Shown: positions 26,054 to 35,051 of the stretch, piece by piece
Layout of the letters: the number at the start of each line of letters is the position of its first letter
How positions within the stretch are numbered: position 1 is the stretch's first letter
The notes under the pieces: generated by a model
The model's input: only the letters and a program-made list of their open reading frames with translations
What the model was told of the DNA's origin: nothing
The model's database searches: none
Program-made: the position numbers and the translations under genes
Source: Isachenkonia alkalipeptolytica
Lineage (GTDB): Bacteria > Bacillota > Clostridia > Peptostreptococcales > T1SED10-28
Assembly: GCF_009910325.1 (NCBI RefSeq)
Contig: NZ_SUMG01000001.1
Span: 1 to 64,000, forward strand
Length of the DNA stretch: 64,000 bases
Direction: 5' to 3'

Positions 26054-28489
26054 ATGGCAATGGTGGAGATATCCGTAGAAGAAATCAAAGCTTCCATTGA
26101 ACTGAAACTACAGACCCTATTCGGCAGGACCTTTCAGAACGCTTCAAAATCCCAGATTTACAAGGCCCTTGCCACAACCGTAAGCGAGTATATTACCAAA
26201 GACTGGGCCTATTCCAAGGAACGGGTCCGAAAACAGAATGCAAAACAGGTGTATTACCTTTCCATGGAATTTTTGATGGGACGGTTTTTAGAGAATAATT
26301 TAATGAACCTGGAAATCCGGGAAAAGGTGAAAAAAGCCTTCGAGGAACTGGATGCGGATTTCGATGATATTCAAAGCGTGGAACCGGATGCGGGACTGGG
26401 CAACGGCGGGCTTGGACGACTGGCTGCCTGTTTTCTCGACTCCATGGCCACCATGGGCCTGCCCGGTCACGGAAACGGGATTCGTTATGAGTACGGTCTG
26501 TTTCAACAAAAGATCAAAGACGGTCAGCAGGTGGAAATGGCGGACCCCTGGCTGGAATACGGAAATGTCTGGGAGGTGTCCAAATCCGACGAACCGCAAC
26601 TGGTGCACTTTGGCGGCGAACTGGAATATTATCATGAAGGGGAGCAGTTAAAGGTTCGCTACCTCAATTGTCAATGCGTTAAGGCGATTCCCTATGATGT
26701 GCCCATCCTGGGATACCAATCCAATTTGATCAACACCCTGCGGCTGTGGGGGGCAAGATCCTTAAAACCCCTGGACATGGGGCTTTTTAGAAAGGGGCAG
26801 TACGTGGACGCCCTGGCGGAAAAGGAATTGGCGGAGGTTATCTCCAAAATGCTTTACCCCGAGGATATCCATGAAGAGGGAAAACATCTGAGACTAAAAC
26901 AGCAATACTTTTTTGTATCCGCCAGTATTCAAAGCATTATTAAAAAGTACAAGAATACGGGACATCATCTGATGGATTTTCATAAGAACGTCGCCATTCA
27001 CATTAATGATACCCATCCGGCCCTGGCCATCCCTGAACTGATGCGAATTTTAATGGACGAAGAGGGACTGAACTGGAAGCAGGCCTGGCTGATCAGCCGG
27101 AAAACCTTTGCCTACACCAATCATACGATTTTACCGGAAGCCATGGAAACCTGGTCCGTGGAGTTGATTCAGTCACTGCTGCCGAGGATTTACGATATCA
27201 TCCATGAGATCAATGAACGGTTCTCCAGGGAGCTGTGGGAACTCTATCCCGGAGACTGGGACCGAATTGAGCGAATGGCGGTGATTAGCCATCAGCGGGT
27301 GCATATGGCGAAGCTTGCCATACTGGGTTCCGGTTCGGTGAACGGCGTGGCGGAGCTTCACGGCGAGATCCTCAAAAAAGAGACCTTTAAGGATTTCTAT
27401 GAAGTGTATCCGGAGATTTTCAAGAGCATTACCAACGGCATCAGTCACCGGAGGTTTTTACTGCTGGCCAACGAAGACCTGGCCCGGGAGATCACCGAAA
27501 GGATCGGAAAAAGCTGGGTGACCCAGGCGGAGGATCTGGAAAAATTAGAGGCCTATGCAAAGGACGAGAAATTCCAAAAAGTGTTAAAAGAAATTCGCCG
27601 GGAGAAGAAAAAAGAGCTGGCGGACTATATTCTTTTGCACAATGAGATCGAAGTGGACATCGACTCGATTTTCGACACCCAGGTCAAGCGCTTCCATGAA
27701 TACAAACGACAACTGATGAACGTCCTACACATTATGCATCTCTACAATCAAATATTGGAAAATCCCGAAAACGGGATCCATCCCCGCACCTTTATTTTTT
27801 CCGGGAAAGCGGCTCCGGGATATCACCGGGCGAAGCTGATCATTAAACTGATCCATTCCGTGGCGGAGCGGGTCAACAATGATAAAACCATCAAGGGAAA
27901 AATAAAAGTGGTGTTTATAGAAAACTATAACGTTACTCTGGCCCAAAAGATTATTCCCGCCTCCGACGTCAGCAAACAGATTTCCACTGCCGGGAAGGAA
28001 GCCTCGGGGACGGGAAATATGAAATTTATGCTCAACGGCGCCTTCACCCTGGGAACTTTTGACGGGGCCAATATAGAAATGCAACAGGCGGTGGGAAAGG
28101 AAAATATGGAAATTTTCGGTCTGAGGGAAGAGGAAATCTCAAAAATCCGCCAGGAAGGCAGTTACCGACCGGATCAGATCTACGAAGAAAACCCGGCGCT
28201 ACGAAAAGTCATGGATCAACTGATCGACGGGACCTTAGAACCGGAGGATCCGGATATTTTCCGGGAAATATATCATGATTTATTAGAGCGAGACCCCTAT
28301 TTTATCCTAAAGGATTTTGAAGCCTATTGCCGGGCAAACGAAAAAATCGATGAACTGTATCAAAAGCCCGAGATCTGGTGGGAAAAAGGGATTCAAAATA
28401 TTGCCAAGGCCGGTTATTTCTCCAGTGACCGAACCATTAAGGAATACAGCGAAGGGGTGTGGGATTTAAAACCGGTGGACCCCACCTAA
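26054..28489 (+). CDS. glgP: Glycogen phosphorylase (GT35), second copy
   Basis: Degrades stored glycogen to glucose-1-phosphate. 811 residues. GNGGLGRLAACFLDSMA near residue 115, NDTHPALAIPELMR and the PLP motif KEASGTGNMKFMLNGAF are intact. It starts five bases after the glgA stop with GGTGAG as a modest ribosome site, so it belongs to the glgBCDAP operon. The separate copy at 10388 lies in the maltodextrin operon, which suggests a split between imported and stored glucan. Confidence 0.95.
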   Translation: MAMVEISVEEIKASIELKLQTLFGRTFQNASKSQIYKALATTVSEYITKDWAYSKERVRKQNAKQVYYLSMEFLMGRFLENNLMNLEIREKVKKAFEELDADFDDIQSVEPDAGLGNGGLGRLAACFLDSMATMGLPGHGNGIRYEYGLFQQKIKDGQQVEMADPWLEYGNVWEVSKSDEPQLVHFGGELEYYHEGEQLKVRYLNCQCVKAIPYDVPILGYQSNLINTLRLWGARSLKPLDMGLFRKGQYVDALAEKELAEVISKMLYPEDIHEEGKHLRLKQQYFFVSASIQSIIKKYKNTGHHLMDFHKNVAIHINDTHPALAIPELMRILMDEEGLNWKQAWLISRKTFAYTNHTILPEAMETWSVELIQSLLPRIYDIIHEINERFSRELWELYPGDWDRIERMAVISHQRVHMAKLAILGSGSVNGVAELHGEILKKETFKDFYEVYPEIFKSITNGISHRRFLLLANEDLAREITERIGKSWVTQAEDLEKLEAYAKDEKFQKVLKEIRREKKKELADYILLHNEIEVDIDSIFDTQVKRFHEYKRQLMNVLHIMHLYNQILENPENGIHPRTFIFSGKAAPGYHRAKLIIKLIHSVAERVNNDKTIKGKIKVVFIENYNVTLAQKIIPASDVSKQISTAGKEASGTGNMKFMLNGAFTLGTFDGANIEMQQAVGKENMEIFGLREEEISKIRQEGSYRPDQIYEENPALRKVMDQLIDGTLEPEDPDIFREIYHDLLERDPYFILKDFEAYCRANEKIDELYQKPEIWWEKGIQNIAKAGYFSSDRTIKEYSEGVWDLKPVDPT

Positions 28490-28610
28490 AAAGTAAGGAG
28501 ACAGTAAAGACCGGTCTCTAAAGCAGCTTTGGTAAAGGGAATTTTAAAGAAGAGGATTTTAAAGAAGAGGATTTAAGTAGAGGATTTAATCGATGATTGA
28601 AGTTGACCTT

Positions 28611-28650
28611 AAGGGATGTCTGCAAAGAATTTTTGCAGGCATCCTTTATA
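28611..28650 (+). terminator. Intrinsic terminator of the glg operon
   Basis: AAGGGATGTCTGCAAA pairs with TTTGCAGGCATCCTTT with one G-T position, followed by a short T/A tail. Just upstream (28540-28590) is a short degenerate direct repeat of the type AAAGAAGAGGATTT. Confidence 0.8.
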
Positions 28651-28670
28651 AAGGGAGGCTCTTCCGGCAG

Positions 28671-28704
28671 CCTGTATGATATAATGACCTGTATGATATA
28701 ATGA
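28671..28704 (+). promoter_or_regulatory. Tandemly duplicated extended -10 promoter of the methyltransferase gene
   Basis: CCTGTATGATATAATGA occurs twice head to tail (28671-28687 and 28688-28704). Each copy holds TGATATAAT, an extended -10 element that can work without a -35 box. Confidence 0.75.
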
Positions 28705-28749
28705 TAAGAAAATAACAGAATTGGCGGAAACATAAAAGGGGTTCTCTTT

Positions 28750-30834
28750 ATGAAAAAGACTGTACTGAAGAAACTGAAAAAAGCCTTAGGTATCTTAAGC
28801 AACCAGCGGATCGTGGAAAATGGTCCATTGTTGAACGGGAAGGATGCCTATGAAATCATCAATAAAATTTTACTGTACCGAATATTAGAAGACAAGGGCT
28901 TTATTGCAAGCGGAAGGGAAGGGCTGCTTCAGTCGGAGTACCTATTTCTGCCCCTGCATCAGATACTGTATGGGCTGCAACAAGGGAAATATCCCGATGG
29001 AAAAATCCCCTGGACCCCGGAGGGCAAACAGGGGATAGAGGATGTATACCATGAGCTGAAAAAAGAAGGCCTTTCTTTTCAAGAAGCGGAGGACCATCTT
29101 TTGGGGGATCTCTACGAAGAGTTCCTGGATCCGAAACAACGAAAAAGCTTAGGACAGTTTTATACCCCGCCGGAGGTGGTGGCCTATATTGTGGAAAAAG
29201 CTTTACAGGATGCGGACCTCGTGAAAAACCCCTATATCAAAGTGGGGGACATCGCCTGCGGCTCCGGGCACTTTTTGGTTAAAGCTTATGATGTTTTATA
29301 TGATAAGTTTCTGCAGGCACTGCCGGATTTACAGAAAAAATACGGTGGGGAGTATTGGCAAAAAGCAAATCTACATACACATTTACTGGAACACTGCATA
29401 TTTGGGATGGACTGTGACGGCTTCGGGGTAAATCTTACGTCGATCAATTTACTGTTGAAGGATCTCAGTCATCTACCCAAAACCTTGAATATACTGCAGG
29501 GGGACAGTCTCCGACGCTGGGAGGAAGAAGAGCTGAACTCTAAGGAAAAAGGGTTCTTTTCGGAAAAATTCGATGTGATTGTGGGAAATCCCCCCTATGT
29601 GGGCCATAAAGTCCTGGAAATTCCCTATAAAAAGTGGCTCCTAAAGAATTATCCCCGGGTGTTTCAGGACAAATCCGATCTGTCCTACTGTTTTTTTCAA
29701 CGGATCCTGGAGAACCTGCACCGGGAGGGAAAGGGGATGATCATCACCTCCAGGTATTTCATGGAAAGCCCCACGGGAAAAACCCTGCGAAAATATCTTA
29801 GGGAGCAGGGGGATCTGCTGGAGATTGTAGATTTTTACGGCGGCGAAATTTTCAAAGGCCTGGGAGTTGCGACGGCAATATATTTAATGGCACCGAAATC
29901 AGAGAATAATCGGGACGAAGGGGTACTGCAGGTTCGAAAACTGCGTGATCCGAAGAATAAAATAGAAGCGGGAATTCCCTTAGAAGAAATGTTTCAGGGA
30001 AGGGCCTTTGCAAATTTTGCATTGACCCAAAGGGATTTAAAGGAAAAGCGCTGGACCCTGATCGCACGGGAGGATAAAGCCCGGTTTGAAAGAATCGAAG
30101 CAGCTTCCGAAAAAACCCTGGGGGACGTGGCGAAAAGTTTTCAGGGAATCATTACCGGTTGTGATAAGGCCTTTGTCCTCAACGGGGAAGAGGCCCGGGA
30201 AAAAGGCATCGAGGGGGAGTTGTTAAAGGGGTGGATCAAAAACCGGCACATCGAAAAATACGGCCTTTTGGAAAATGATCAACAGCTGATTTACGCCGAT
30301 CTGATAAAAGATCCGAAGGAACCCTTAAAAGCCATGGACCATATCCGGAATTACCGGGAAGGCCTTAGTAAGAGACGGGAATGTCAGCGGGGGATACGCC
30401 CCTGGCACCATCTGCAATGGGGAAGATCTACGGCACTGTTTGAACAGAAAAAAATCCTTTTTCCTTATAAAAGTGCCACGAACCGCTTCGCCCTGGATGA
30501 TGGACAAGTATATTGTAGTGCGGATGTATACGCCCTGGTGGTGAAGGATTCCTATCAAGAAGAAGTATCCCTGGAATACCTGCTGGGTCTTTTAAACTCT
30601 CGGCTTTATGAACAGTATTTTCAAAGCTTCGGAAAAAATCTGGGGAAGGGGATCTACGACTACTATCCCAACAGCGTGATGGACCTTTGTATTCCCATGG
30701 ACCCCACGCTGCAGCAAAAAATCGAAACCCTGGTGGGAAGCATTCTTCAAGGGTGGGAAAAAGAACCCTTACTGCAACAGATTGATCGGATATTGGAGGA
30801 CTATTTCAAAATAGATACCCAGGGCAACCGTTAG
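28750..30834 (+). CDS. CamA-like solitary N6-adenine DNA methyltransferase
   Basis: 694 residues with AAAGGGG before ATG. An N-terminal helical region of about 130 residues is followed by RKSLGQFYTPPEVV, the AdoMet motif DIACGSGHFLVKAYDVL (about residue 167) and the catalytic NPPY in VIVGNPPYVGHK (about 280). A C-terminal target-recognition domain of about 240 residues carries FQGIITGCDKAF, GIRPWHHLQWGR and GIYDYYPNSVM. From memory these segments closely resemble CamA of Clostridioides difficile (CAAAAA methylation, sporulation); this needs an alignment. No endonuclease gene is adjacent, so it looks solitary. Confidence 0.88.
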   Translation: MKKTVLKKLKKALGILSNQRIVENGPLLNGKDAYEIINKILLYRILEDKGFIASGREGLLQSEYLFLPLHQILYGLQQGKYPDGKIPWTPEGKQGIEDVYHELKKEGLSFQEAEDHLLGDLYEEFLDPKQRKSLGQFYTPPEVVAYIVEKALQDADLVKNPYIKVGDIACGSGHFLVKAYDVLYDKFLQALPDLQKKYGGEYWQKANLHTHLLEHCIFGMDCDGFGVNLTSINLLLKDLSHLPKTLNILQGDSLRRWEEEELNSKEKGFFSEKFDVIVGNPPYVGHKVLEIPYKKWLLKNYPRVFQDKSDLSYCFFQRILENLHREGKGMIITSRYFMESPTGKTLRKYLREQGDLLEIVDFYGGEIFKGLGVATAIYLMAPKSENNRDEGVLQVRKLRDPKNKIEAGIPLEEMFQGRAFANFALTQRDLKEKRWTLIAREDKARFERIEAASEKTLGDVAKSFQGIITGCDKAFVLNGEEAREKGIEGELLKGWIKNRHIEKYGLLENDQQLIYADLIKDPKEPLKAMDHIRNYREGLSKRRECQRGIRPWHHLQWGRSTALFEQKKILFPYKSATNRFALDDGQVYCSADVYALVVKDSYQEEVSLEYLLGLLNSRLYEQYFQSFGKNLGKGIYDYYPNSVMDLCIPMDPTLQQKIETLVGSILQGWEKEPLLQQIDRILEDYFKIDTQGNR

Positions 30835-30930
30835 CTAAAAATCAAGGAAGGGTAAAGAATCATTAAGAGTAGGAAAACGGGAAGAAAAGGAAAAGGCTTA
30901 TTCAAAGATATTTTAAGAGGAGGCGGTAGG

Positions 30931-31140
30931 ATGGAGACCAAAAAGAAAAAATGGGGCTTGTTGCTGTTGATGCTTTGCGGAATGTTTTGCTGTTGTAAAA
31001 TGATGGGCTGTTTTGACGGGAAGTGCGGTTGCCCGGGAAAGGGTAGCGGAAAATCCAGGAAAAAACCGAAAGGAAAAACACGGAAAAGCAAAATTAAGAT
31101 GAAAAACTGTAACGGTTGCTGGGTAATCAGCTTTAAATAG
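30931..31140 (+). CDS. Cys-rich membrane micropeptide, unknown
   Basis: 69 residues with AGAGGAGG upstream of ATG 30931. Three lysines precede a hydrophobic core LLLLMLCGMFCCC, then a Cys/Gly segment MGCFDGKCGCPGKG, a strongly basic stretch of Lys/Ser/Arg, and a final CNGCW near the C-terminus. The nine cysteines and the single span suggest a membrane-tethered metal- or disulfide-linked peptide. I do not recognise a family, and no maturation or transporter gene is next to it, which argues against a classical modified peptide. Confidence 0.6.
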   Translation: METKKKKWGLLLLMLCGMFCCCKMMGCFDGKCGCPGKGSGKSRKKPKGKTRKSKIKMKNCNGCWVISFK

Positions 31141-31319
31141 GGGGACCTCAGGGGGAGGCGTCGCCTTTATAAGAAAAAGATCCCAGGGAATCATTGTGAT
31201 AAAGAACAATGGCAAAAAAACCGATAAATTTTTAAAAAAAGTTGAATAAAATAGAGGATTTTGGGAATATTTGTAGAACTATTACTATAGGTAGTAGAAC
31301 GGTAAAGGGGATGAGGCTG

Positions 31320-32495
31320 GTGGCTTTAGTAAAATGTCCGGAATGCCAAAGGGAGATATCCGATCAATCGCAAGTCTGCATAAACTGCGGGTTTCCAATG
31401 GTGAAAGAATTCAGGGAGGACCATCTGGTCAACGTATTGATAAAAAATGATGAAAAGCGGGTGAAAAACTTGATGACCCGGGCCTATTTAGAGCTGGAGG
31501 ATCGGGAGTATTCAAAAGCCGAGGAATTAACGGAAAAAGCTCTGGAGTTGGAGCCAAAACTTGCCGAGGCTTACATCCTTAAGCTTTTGGTAGGGCTTCA
31601 AGTATCCGATGCAAGGGCAATGGTGGCTTCGGCGGACCGGCCCTTAACGGAGTACAAGGATTATAACCGGGCTCTGCGCTTTGCCCGGGGAGAAGACCGG
31701 GAGAAAATCCTGGGATACAACCGGGAAGTGCTGGAAGGTTTTGAGGCGGAAAAAAACGAAAAAATTTACCAAAGAGCGAAAGCCGCAATGAACCGTGCCC
31801 TCACCGTGGAAGACTATGAAGCGGCGGCGGTGAAATTTGAAAGCATTCCGGACTATAAGGATGCCCTAGAATGCTCTGAAGAAGCCCGGCGGCTGGGGGA
31901 AGCCCAAAAACAGCAGACCGTGTATTTGGAAGCCACGGAAAAAATGGAACGGGCCAAGGAACAGGAAAAAGCAAGGGAAATGGATAAAAAGGAAGCCGCA
32001 TCCCTTTTGCAGGAAGCCGGACTCCAGTTTCAATCCATCGAAGGTTATCAGGATGCAAAAGAACGAAAGCAAGCCTGTGAAGAAGAGGCCCTGGGCCTAA
32101 AACAGGAGGAGACCTATCAAAGGGCCCTAAATAAAAAACAGGAAGCCTGCCGGGAAGAGGAATACCAGGAGGCGGCACAGCTCTTTCGCAGTATTGCCGA
32201 GTATAAAAATTCCGAAACCCTGGGGAAGGAATGCGAAGAGCAGGGAAAAAAAGTGGGGGCTCAATACTTGGAGAGCCTGTTAAGAAAACGGAAAAGAAAA
32301 AAGATGTTAAAAAAAGCCGTTGTTACAACCGCAGTGGTGGTCATAATCCTGGCGGTTATCCTGGGAGGCATGACAAACTTTACTTATTCCCTGGATGAAT
32401 ACCATAACCTGCAACAGGGCCAGGGGGATTATATTTGGCAGGAGGCCTTCCAACAGATCAAAAATTGGTTTGCCTATGCCAGCAACATCTTTTAG
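31320..32495 (+). CDS. Zinc-ribbon protein with TPR and repeat region and a C-terminal membrane span
   Basis: GTG 31320 is chosen because AAGGGG lies 9 bases upstream and the resulting start, MALVKCPEC, is usual for this group; an ATG at 31311 abuts the ribosome site. 391 residues. CPEC...CINCG forms an N-terminal zinc ribbon. A TPR-like pair follows (about 50-85), then several repeats of the type AAxxFxSIxxYKDAxExxxxC separated by charged helices, and one membrane span (about 350-370) near the C-terminus with a short outer tail. The cytoplasmic part probably mediates protein contacts. No enzyme motif is seen. Confidence 0.8.
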   Translation: MALVKCPECQREISDQSQVCINCGFPMVKEFREDHLVNVLIKNDEKRVKNLMTRAYLELEDREYSKAEELTEKALELEPKLAEAYILKLLVGLQVSDARAMVASADRPLTEYKDYNRALRFARGEDREKILGYNREVLEGFEAEKNEKIYQRAKAAMNRALTVEDYEAAAVKFESIPDYKDALECSEEARRLGEAQKQQTVYLEATEKMERAKEQEKAREMDKKEAASLLQEAGLQFQSIEGYQDAKERKQACEEEALGLKQEETYQRALNKKQEACREEEYQEAAQLFRSIAEYKNSETLGKECEEQGKKVGAQYLESLLRKRKRKKMLKKAVVTTAVVVIILAVILGGMTNFTYSLDEYHNLQQGQGDYIWQEAFQQIKNWFAYASNIF

Positions 32496-32561
32496 CATGG
32501 CCCTTTAAAGGGTACGGAGGAAAAAGACAAACAAACCGATAAAAAGGCGATAACAAAGAGA

Positions 32562-32640
32562 GATGAAACCGGTAAAGAACAGATTGAATCCGGTAAAAAA
32601 AAGGCTGAAACCAATAAAAAAAGACTGAAACCGATAATAA
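32562..32640 (+). repeat. Degenerate tandem repeats of about 20-21 bp
   Basis: Units of the type GAAACCGGTAAAAANAGGCT recur about four times with drift. They could be read as a Lys/Arg/Pro-rich micropeptide starting at ATG 32563, but there is no ribosome site and one unit changes the phase. I regard it as non-coding slippage sequence. Confidence 0.55.
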
Positions 32641-32653
32641 TAGATAAAAGAAG

Positions 32654-32697
32654 AACCCCTGATGCCGGCTATAGAACACCAACATTAGGGGTTTTTT
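32654..32697. terminator. Intrinsic terminator between convergent genes
   Basis: AACCCCTGATG pairs with CATTAGGGGTT and is followed by six T on +. It separates the zinc-ribbon gene from the convergent CsbD gene. Confidence 0.75.
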
Positions 32698-32702
32698 AGA
32701 AC

Positions 32703-32891
32703 TTACATTTTTCGATGCATTTCCCGTTCCGCCGCTTCTCGAGAAAGGGAATACCGTTCCTGTAATTTCTCGATCAATTTGTTTTTTTCTCCGCTGATGT
32801 ATAATAAATCCTCATCGGTAAGGGCCGTCCATTTCTCCTTGATGTCATCCTTGAGGTGGTGCCATTGGGCTTTAAACTTTTCGTGGTCCAT
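32703..32891 (-). CDS. CsbD-family small stress protein
   Basis: 62 residues, mostly helical and charged, with AAAGGAGG before its start on the minus strand. The pattern KAQWHHLKDDIKEKWTALTDEDL followed by a GEKNKLIEKLQERYSLS-type helix is typical of the CsbD family, in which members are induced by general stress. The molecular role is not established. It stands alone between a terminator and an intergenic space of about 200 bases. Confidence 0.9.
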   Translation of the reverse strand: MDHEKFKAQWHHLKDDIKEKWTALTDEDLLYISGEKNKLIEKLQERYSLSREAAEREMHRKM

Positions 32892-33089
32892 GGTAAACCT
32901 CCTTTACAACACATAAAACACAATGATAAATTATAACTAAAAACATATCCTGAGAGTATCTACTTATATAATACCCCTTATGGTCCTAAAGGAATCAAAG
33001 CAAACATAAGCAGATGAATTTTTTTATTATGCAAGGGTCTCCCGGAATTTTAGAAAGGAGAGGTTCTAATCCCCTAAGCGGAGGAACCA

Positions 33090-33986
33090 TTATGAAGGAG
33101 GCTCAATATGGATGGTGACGATGGCCTGTTCCCCGAAGAAATCCTTTAACTCTTTTTCTAAAGCATCGGCAATGTCATGGGATTTTTTCAAGGATAACTC
33201 TCCCTTAAGGACAATATGAAATTCCAGGACGATTCTTCCACCGGCTTTTCGACTTCGAAGCTTATGATAATCCAGGATTTCTTCGTATTTTTCAATGATG
33301 GAATAAATCTGTTCCAGTTCCTTTGGATGAAGGGTAAAGTCCAGCAACTCACGAATTGCCGGAAGAAAGATGTGGATGGCCACCTTCAGGACTAAAACAC
33401 TGACTAGGATAGCCGCCACAGGATCCAAAATGACCCATTGCCCTCCCAGGAAAATGGCTCCCCCCACACCGATCAAGGCAGCAATGGAAGTCCAGCCGTC
33501 AGAGCGGTGGTGCCAGGCATTGGCGATAATAGAATTGCTGTTGATTCTCTTTCCAACTGCCAAAGCGTACCTAAAAAGTCCCTCATTCAACAGAATTGAG
33601 GCCAGGGCCGCAAAAAAAGCCCACCAGCTGGGAGTTTGTAAAATATCCCCTCGAAGAAGGGAAAGAATGGTTTGAAAGCTGTCAATAAATATTTGTAGGG
33701 CCACAAACCCTAAAAATAGGGCGATGAATAAGGTGGCTAAGGTTTCATATTTTCCGTATCCGTAATTATGATAATCATCGGGCGGCTTACTTCCCAGCCG
33801 TGCGCCGAGATAAGCAACAATGTCGGTGGAAAAATCGGATAAGGAGTGAAGCCCGTCGGCAAAAAGGGCGCTGCTGTTTCCAAACAACCCCGCAAATATT
33901 TTAATCCCGGATAAAAGGAAGTTCACAAAAATCCCCACCAGGGTGACTTTATTAATTTCTTGTATTTTAGCATCGTTTTTTTCCAT
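33090..33986 (-). CDS. Cation diffusion facilitator (CDF) metal exporter
   Basis: 298 residues from the ATG at 33986, which has AAGAAGG upstream; an ATG at 34007 is possible. Six membrane spans are followed by a cytoplasmic C-terminal domain of about 90 residues ending VTIHIEPPS. Transport-site motifs are LFADGLHSLSDFSTD in span 2 (His and Asp residues) and HHRSD in span 5. This is the pattern of proton-driven exporters of zinc, manganese, iron or cobalt. The His/Asp pattern alone does not fix the metal. Confidence 0.93.
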   Translation of the reverse strand: MEKNDAKIQEINKVTLVGIFVNFLLSGIKIFAGLFGNSSALFADGLHSLSDFSTDIVAYLGARLGSKPPDDYHNYGYGKYETLATLFIALFLGFVALQIFIDSFQTILSLLRGDILQTPSWWAFFAALASILLNEGLFRYALAVGKRINSNSIIANAWHHRSDGWTSIAALIGVGGAIFLGGQWVILDPVAAILVSVLVLKVAIHIFLPAIRELLDFTLHPKELEQIYSIIEKYEEILDYHKLRSRKAGGRIVLEFHIVLKGELSLKKSHDIADALEKELKDFFGEQAIVTIHIEPPS

Positions 33987-34159
33987 GGCAGAACCTTCTT
34001 TCTTCATAATGATGATACCCAAAGTTTGCTAAAAATTCACAGGGATTTAGAAAGTAAAGGCGTTAAATCATAAAAGAAGCAGTGGAGCAGAATGAAAAGT
34101 CCAAGATTCGAGTGGAGACGGATTAGAAAATTGAAGAACTGTTGACTGGAGGGTTATAT

Positions 34160-34990
34160 ATGAAAGCATCCTTTGTAAAGTTGAGTCCATCAGAAAACAC
34201 TACGATTATTATAACGGATCCGGGGATAAAGCGGGAGGAATACCCCCAAATTGCCAACACCGCTATGGCCTACACCCATTTATACGGAGAACAGGTAGGG
34301 TTTCTTACGCCAAAACAATCATCGGAGGCCAAAGGAAGAATGGAAATGAGCGGCGGAGAGTTCTGTGGCAACGGCCTGCTGGCTCTGGGGGCCTACCTTG
34401 CCTGGAAGGAGGATCTTGAACAAGAAAGGTTTTTCCTGGAGTTTTCCGGAGTGGAAAAACCCTTAAGCTGTGAAGTTGAAAAAGTAAGTCCCCTAAGCTA
34501 CCGGGTAAAGGGGGAGATGCCCGTGGAAGGCTACGAGATCACGAACAAGGAAGTAACTGTGGGAGAAGAAAAAATTTCCGGAGCCTTTGTAATAATGAAG
34601 GGAATCTCCCATTATCTTTTTCTTAAATCGGATACTCAAAGCCGGAACCTGGATTATCCCGGCTTGCTTAAAAGCTTAGCAAAAGAAGAAAACAATCAGG
34701 CCTACGGCGCCCTGGGCTACGAAGTAGATGGAGAAGACATTCAGCTATCCCCCTGGGTGTATGTTCCCGGGGTTGAGAGCCTTAGAGAAGAGCGCTCCTG
34801 CGGTTCCGGAAGCCTTGCCCTGGGTCTCCTTTGGGCCGCGGAACGAGAGGAAGATATCCGCCTAACCATTCGACAGCCCGGGGGAAGCATCGCTGTGGAG
34901 ATAGTTTATGACCGGGAGGAAAAAAAAGTCACCGCGGCGTCAATTGAAACCGAGGTGATCATTACCTGTGAAGGGAAGCTTTGGTTCTAA
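34160..34990 (+). CDS. CntK/DapF-fold amino acid racemase (histidine-racemase-like)
   Basis: 276 residues from ATG 34160 with GGAGGG upstream. Two catalytic cysteines are in the right settings for the diaminopimelate-epimerase fold: MSGGEFCGNG (about Cys69) and ERSCGSGS (about Cys214), followed by RQPGGSI. The N-terminal segment with GEQVGFL resembles, from memory, CntK, the histidine racemase that starts staphylopine synthesis, more than lysine-pathway DapF. No cntL or cntM partner is adjacent, so the product and pathway are open. An opposite-strand metal exporter gene lies next to it, which may be chance. Confidence 0.8.
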   Translation: MKASFVKLSPSENTTIIITDPGIKREEYPQIANTAMAYTHLYGEQVGFLTPKQSSEAKGRMEMSGGEFCGNGLLALGAYLAWKEDLEQERFFLEFSGVEKPLSCEVEKVSPLSYRVKGEMPVEGYEITNKEVTVGEEKISGAFVIMKGISHYLFLKSDTQSRNLDYPGLLKSLAKEENNQAYGALGYEVDGEDIQLSPWVYVPGVESLREERSCGSGSLALGLLWAAEREEDIRLTIRQPGGSIAVEIVYDREEKKVTAASIETEVIITCEGKLWF

Positions 34991-35051
34991 GGGTCTCCCA
35001 AGGAAAGTCCCGGGATTTATTCCTTGTTGACCCCGAAAGAGCTTTTCCTTG

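Noticed and set aside
22000-28500. Split or frameshifted genes in the glycogen operon
   Set aside because: All five proteins are full length with complete motifs; GlgD's missing nucleotide loop is normal for GlgD.
32562-32640. Coding micropeptide with Pro/Lys/Arg repeats
   Set aside because: No ribosome site, and one unit changes phase.
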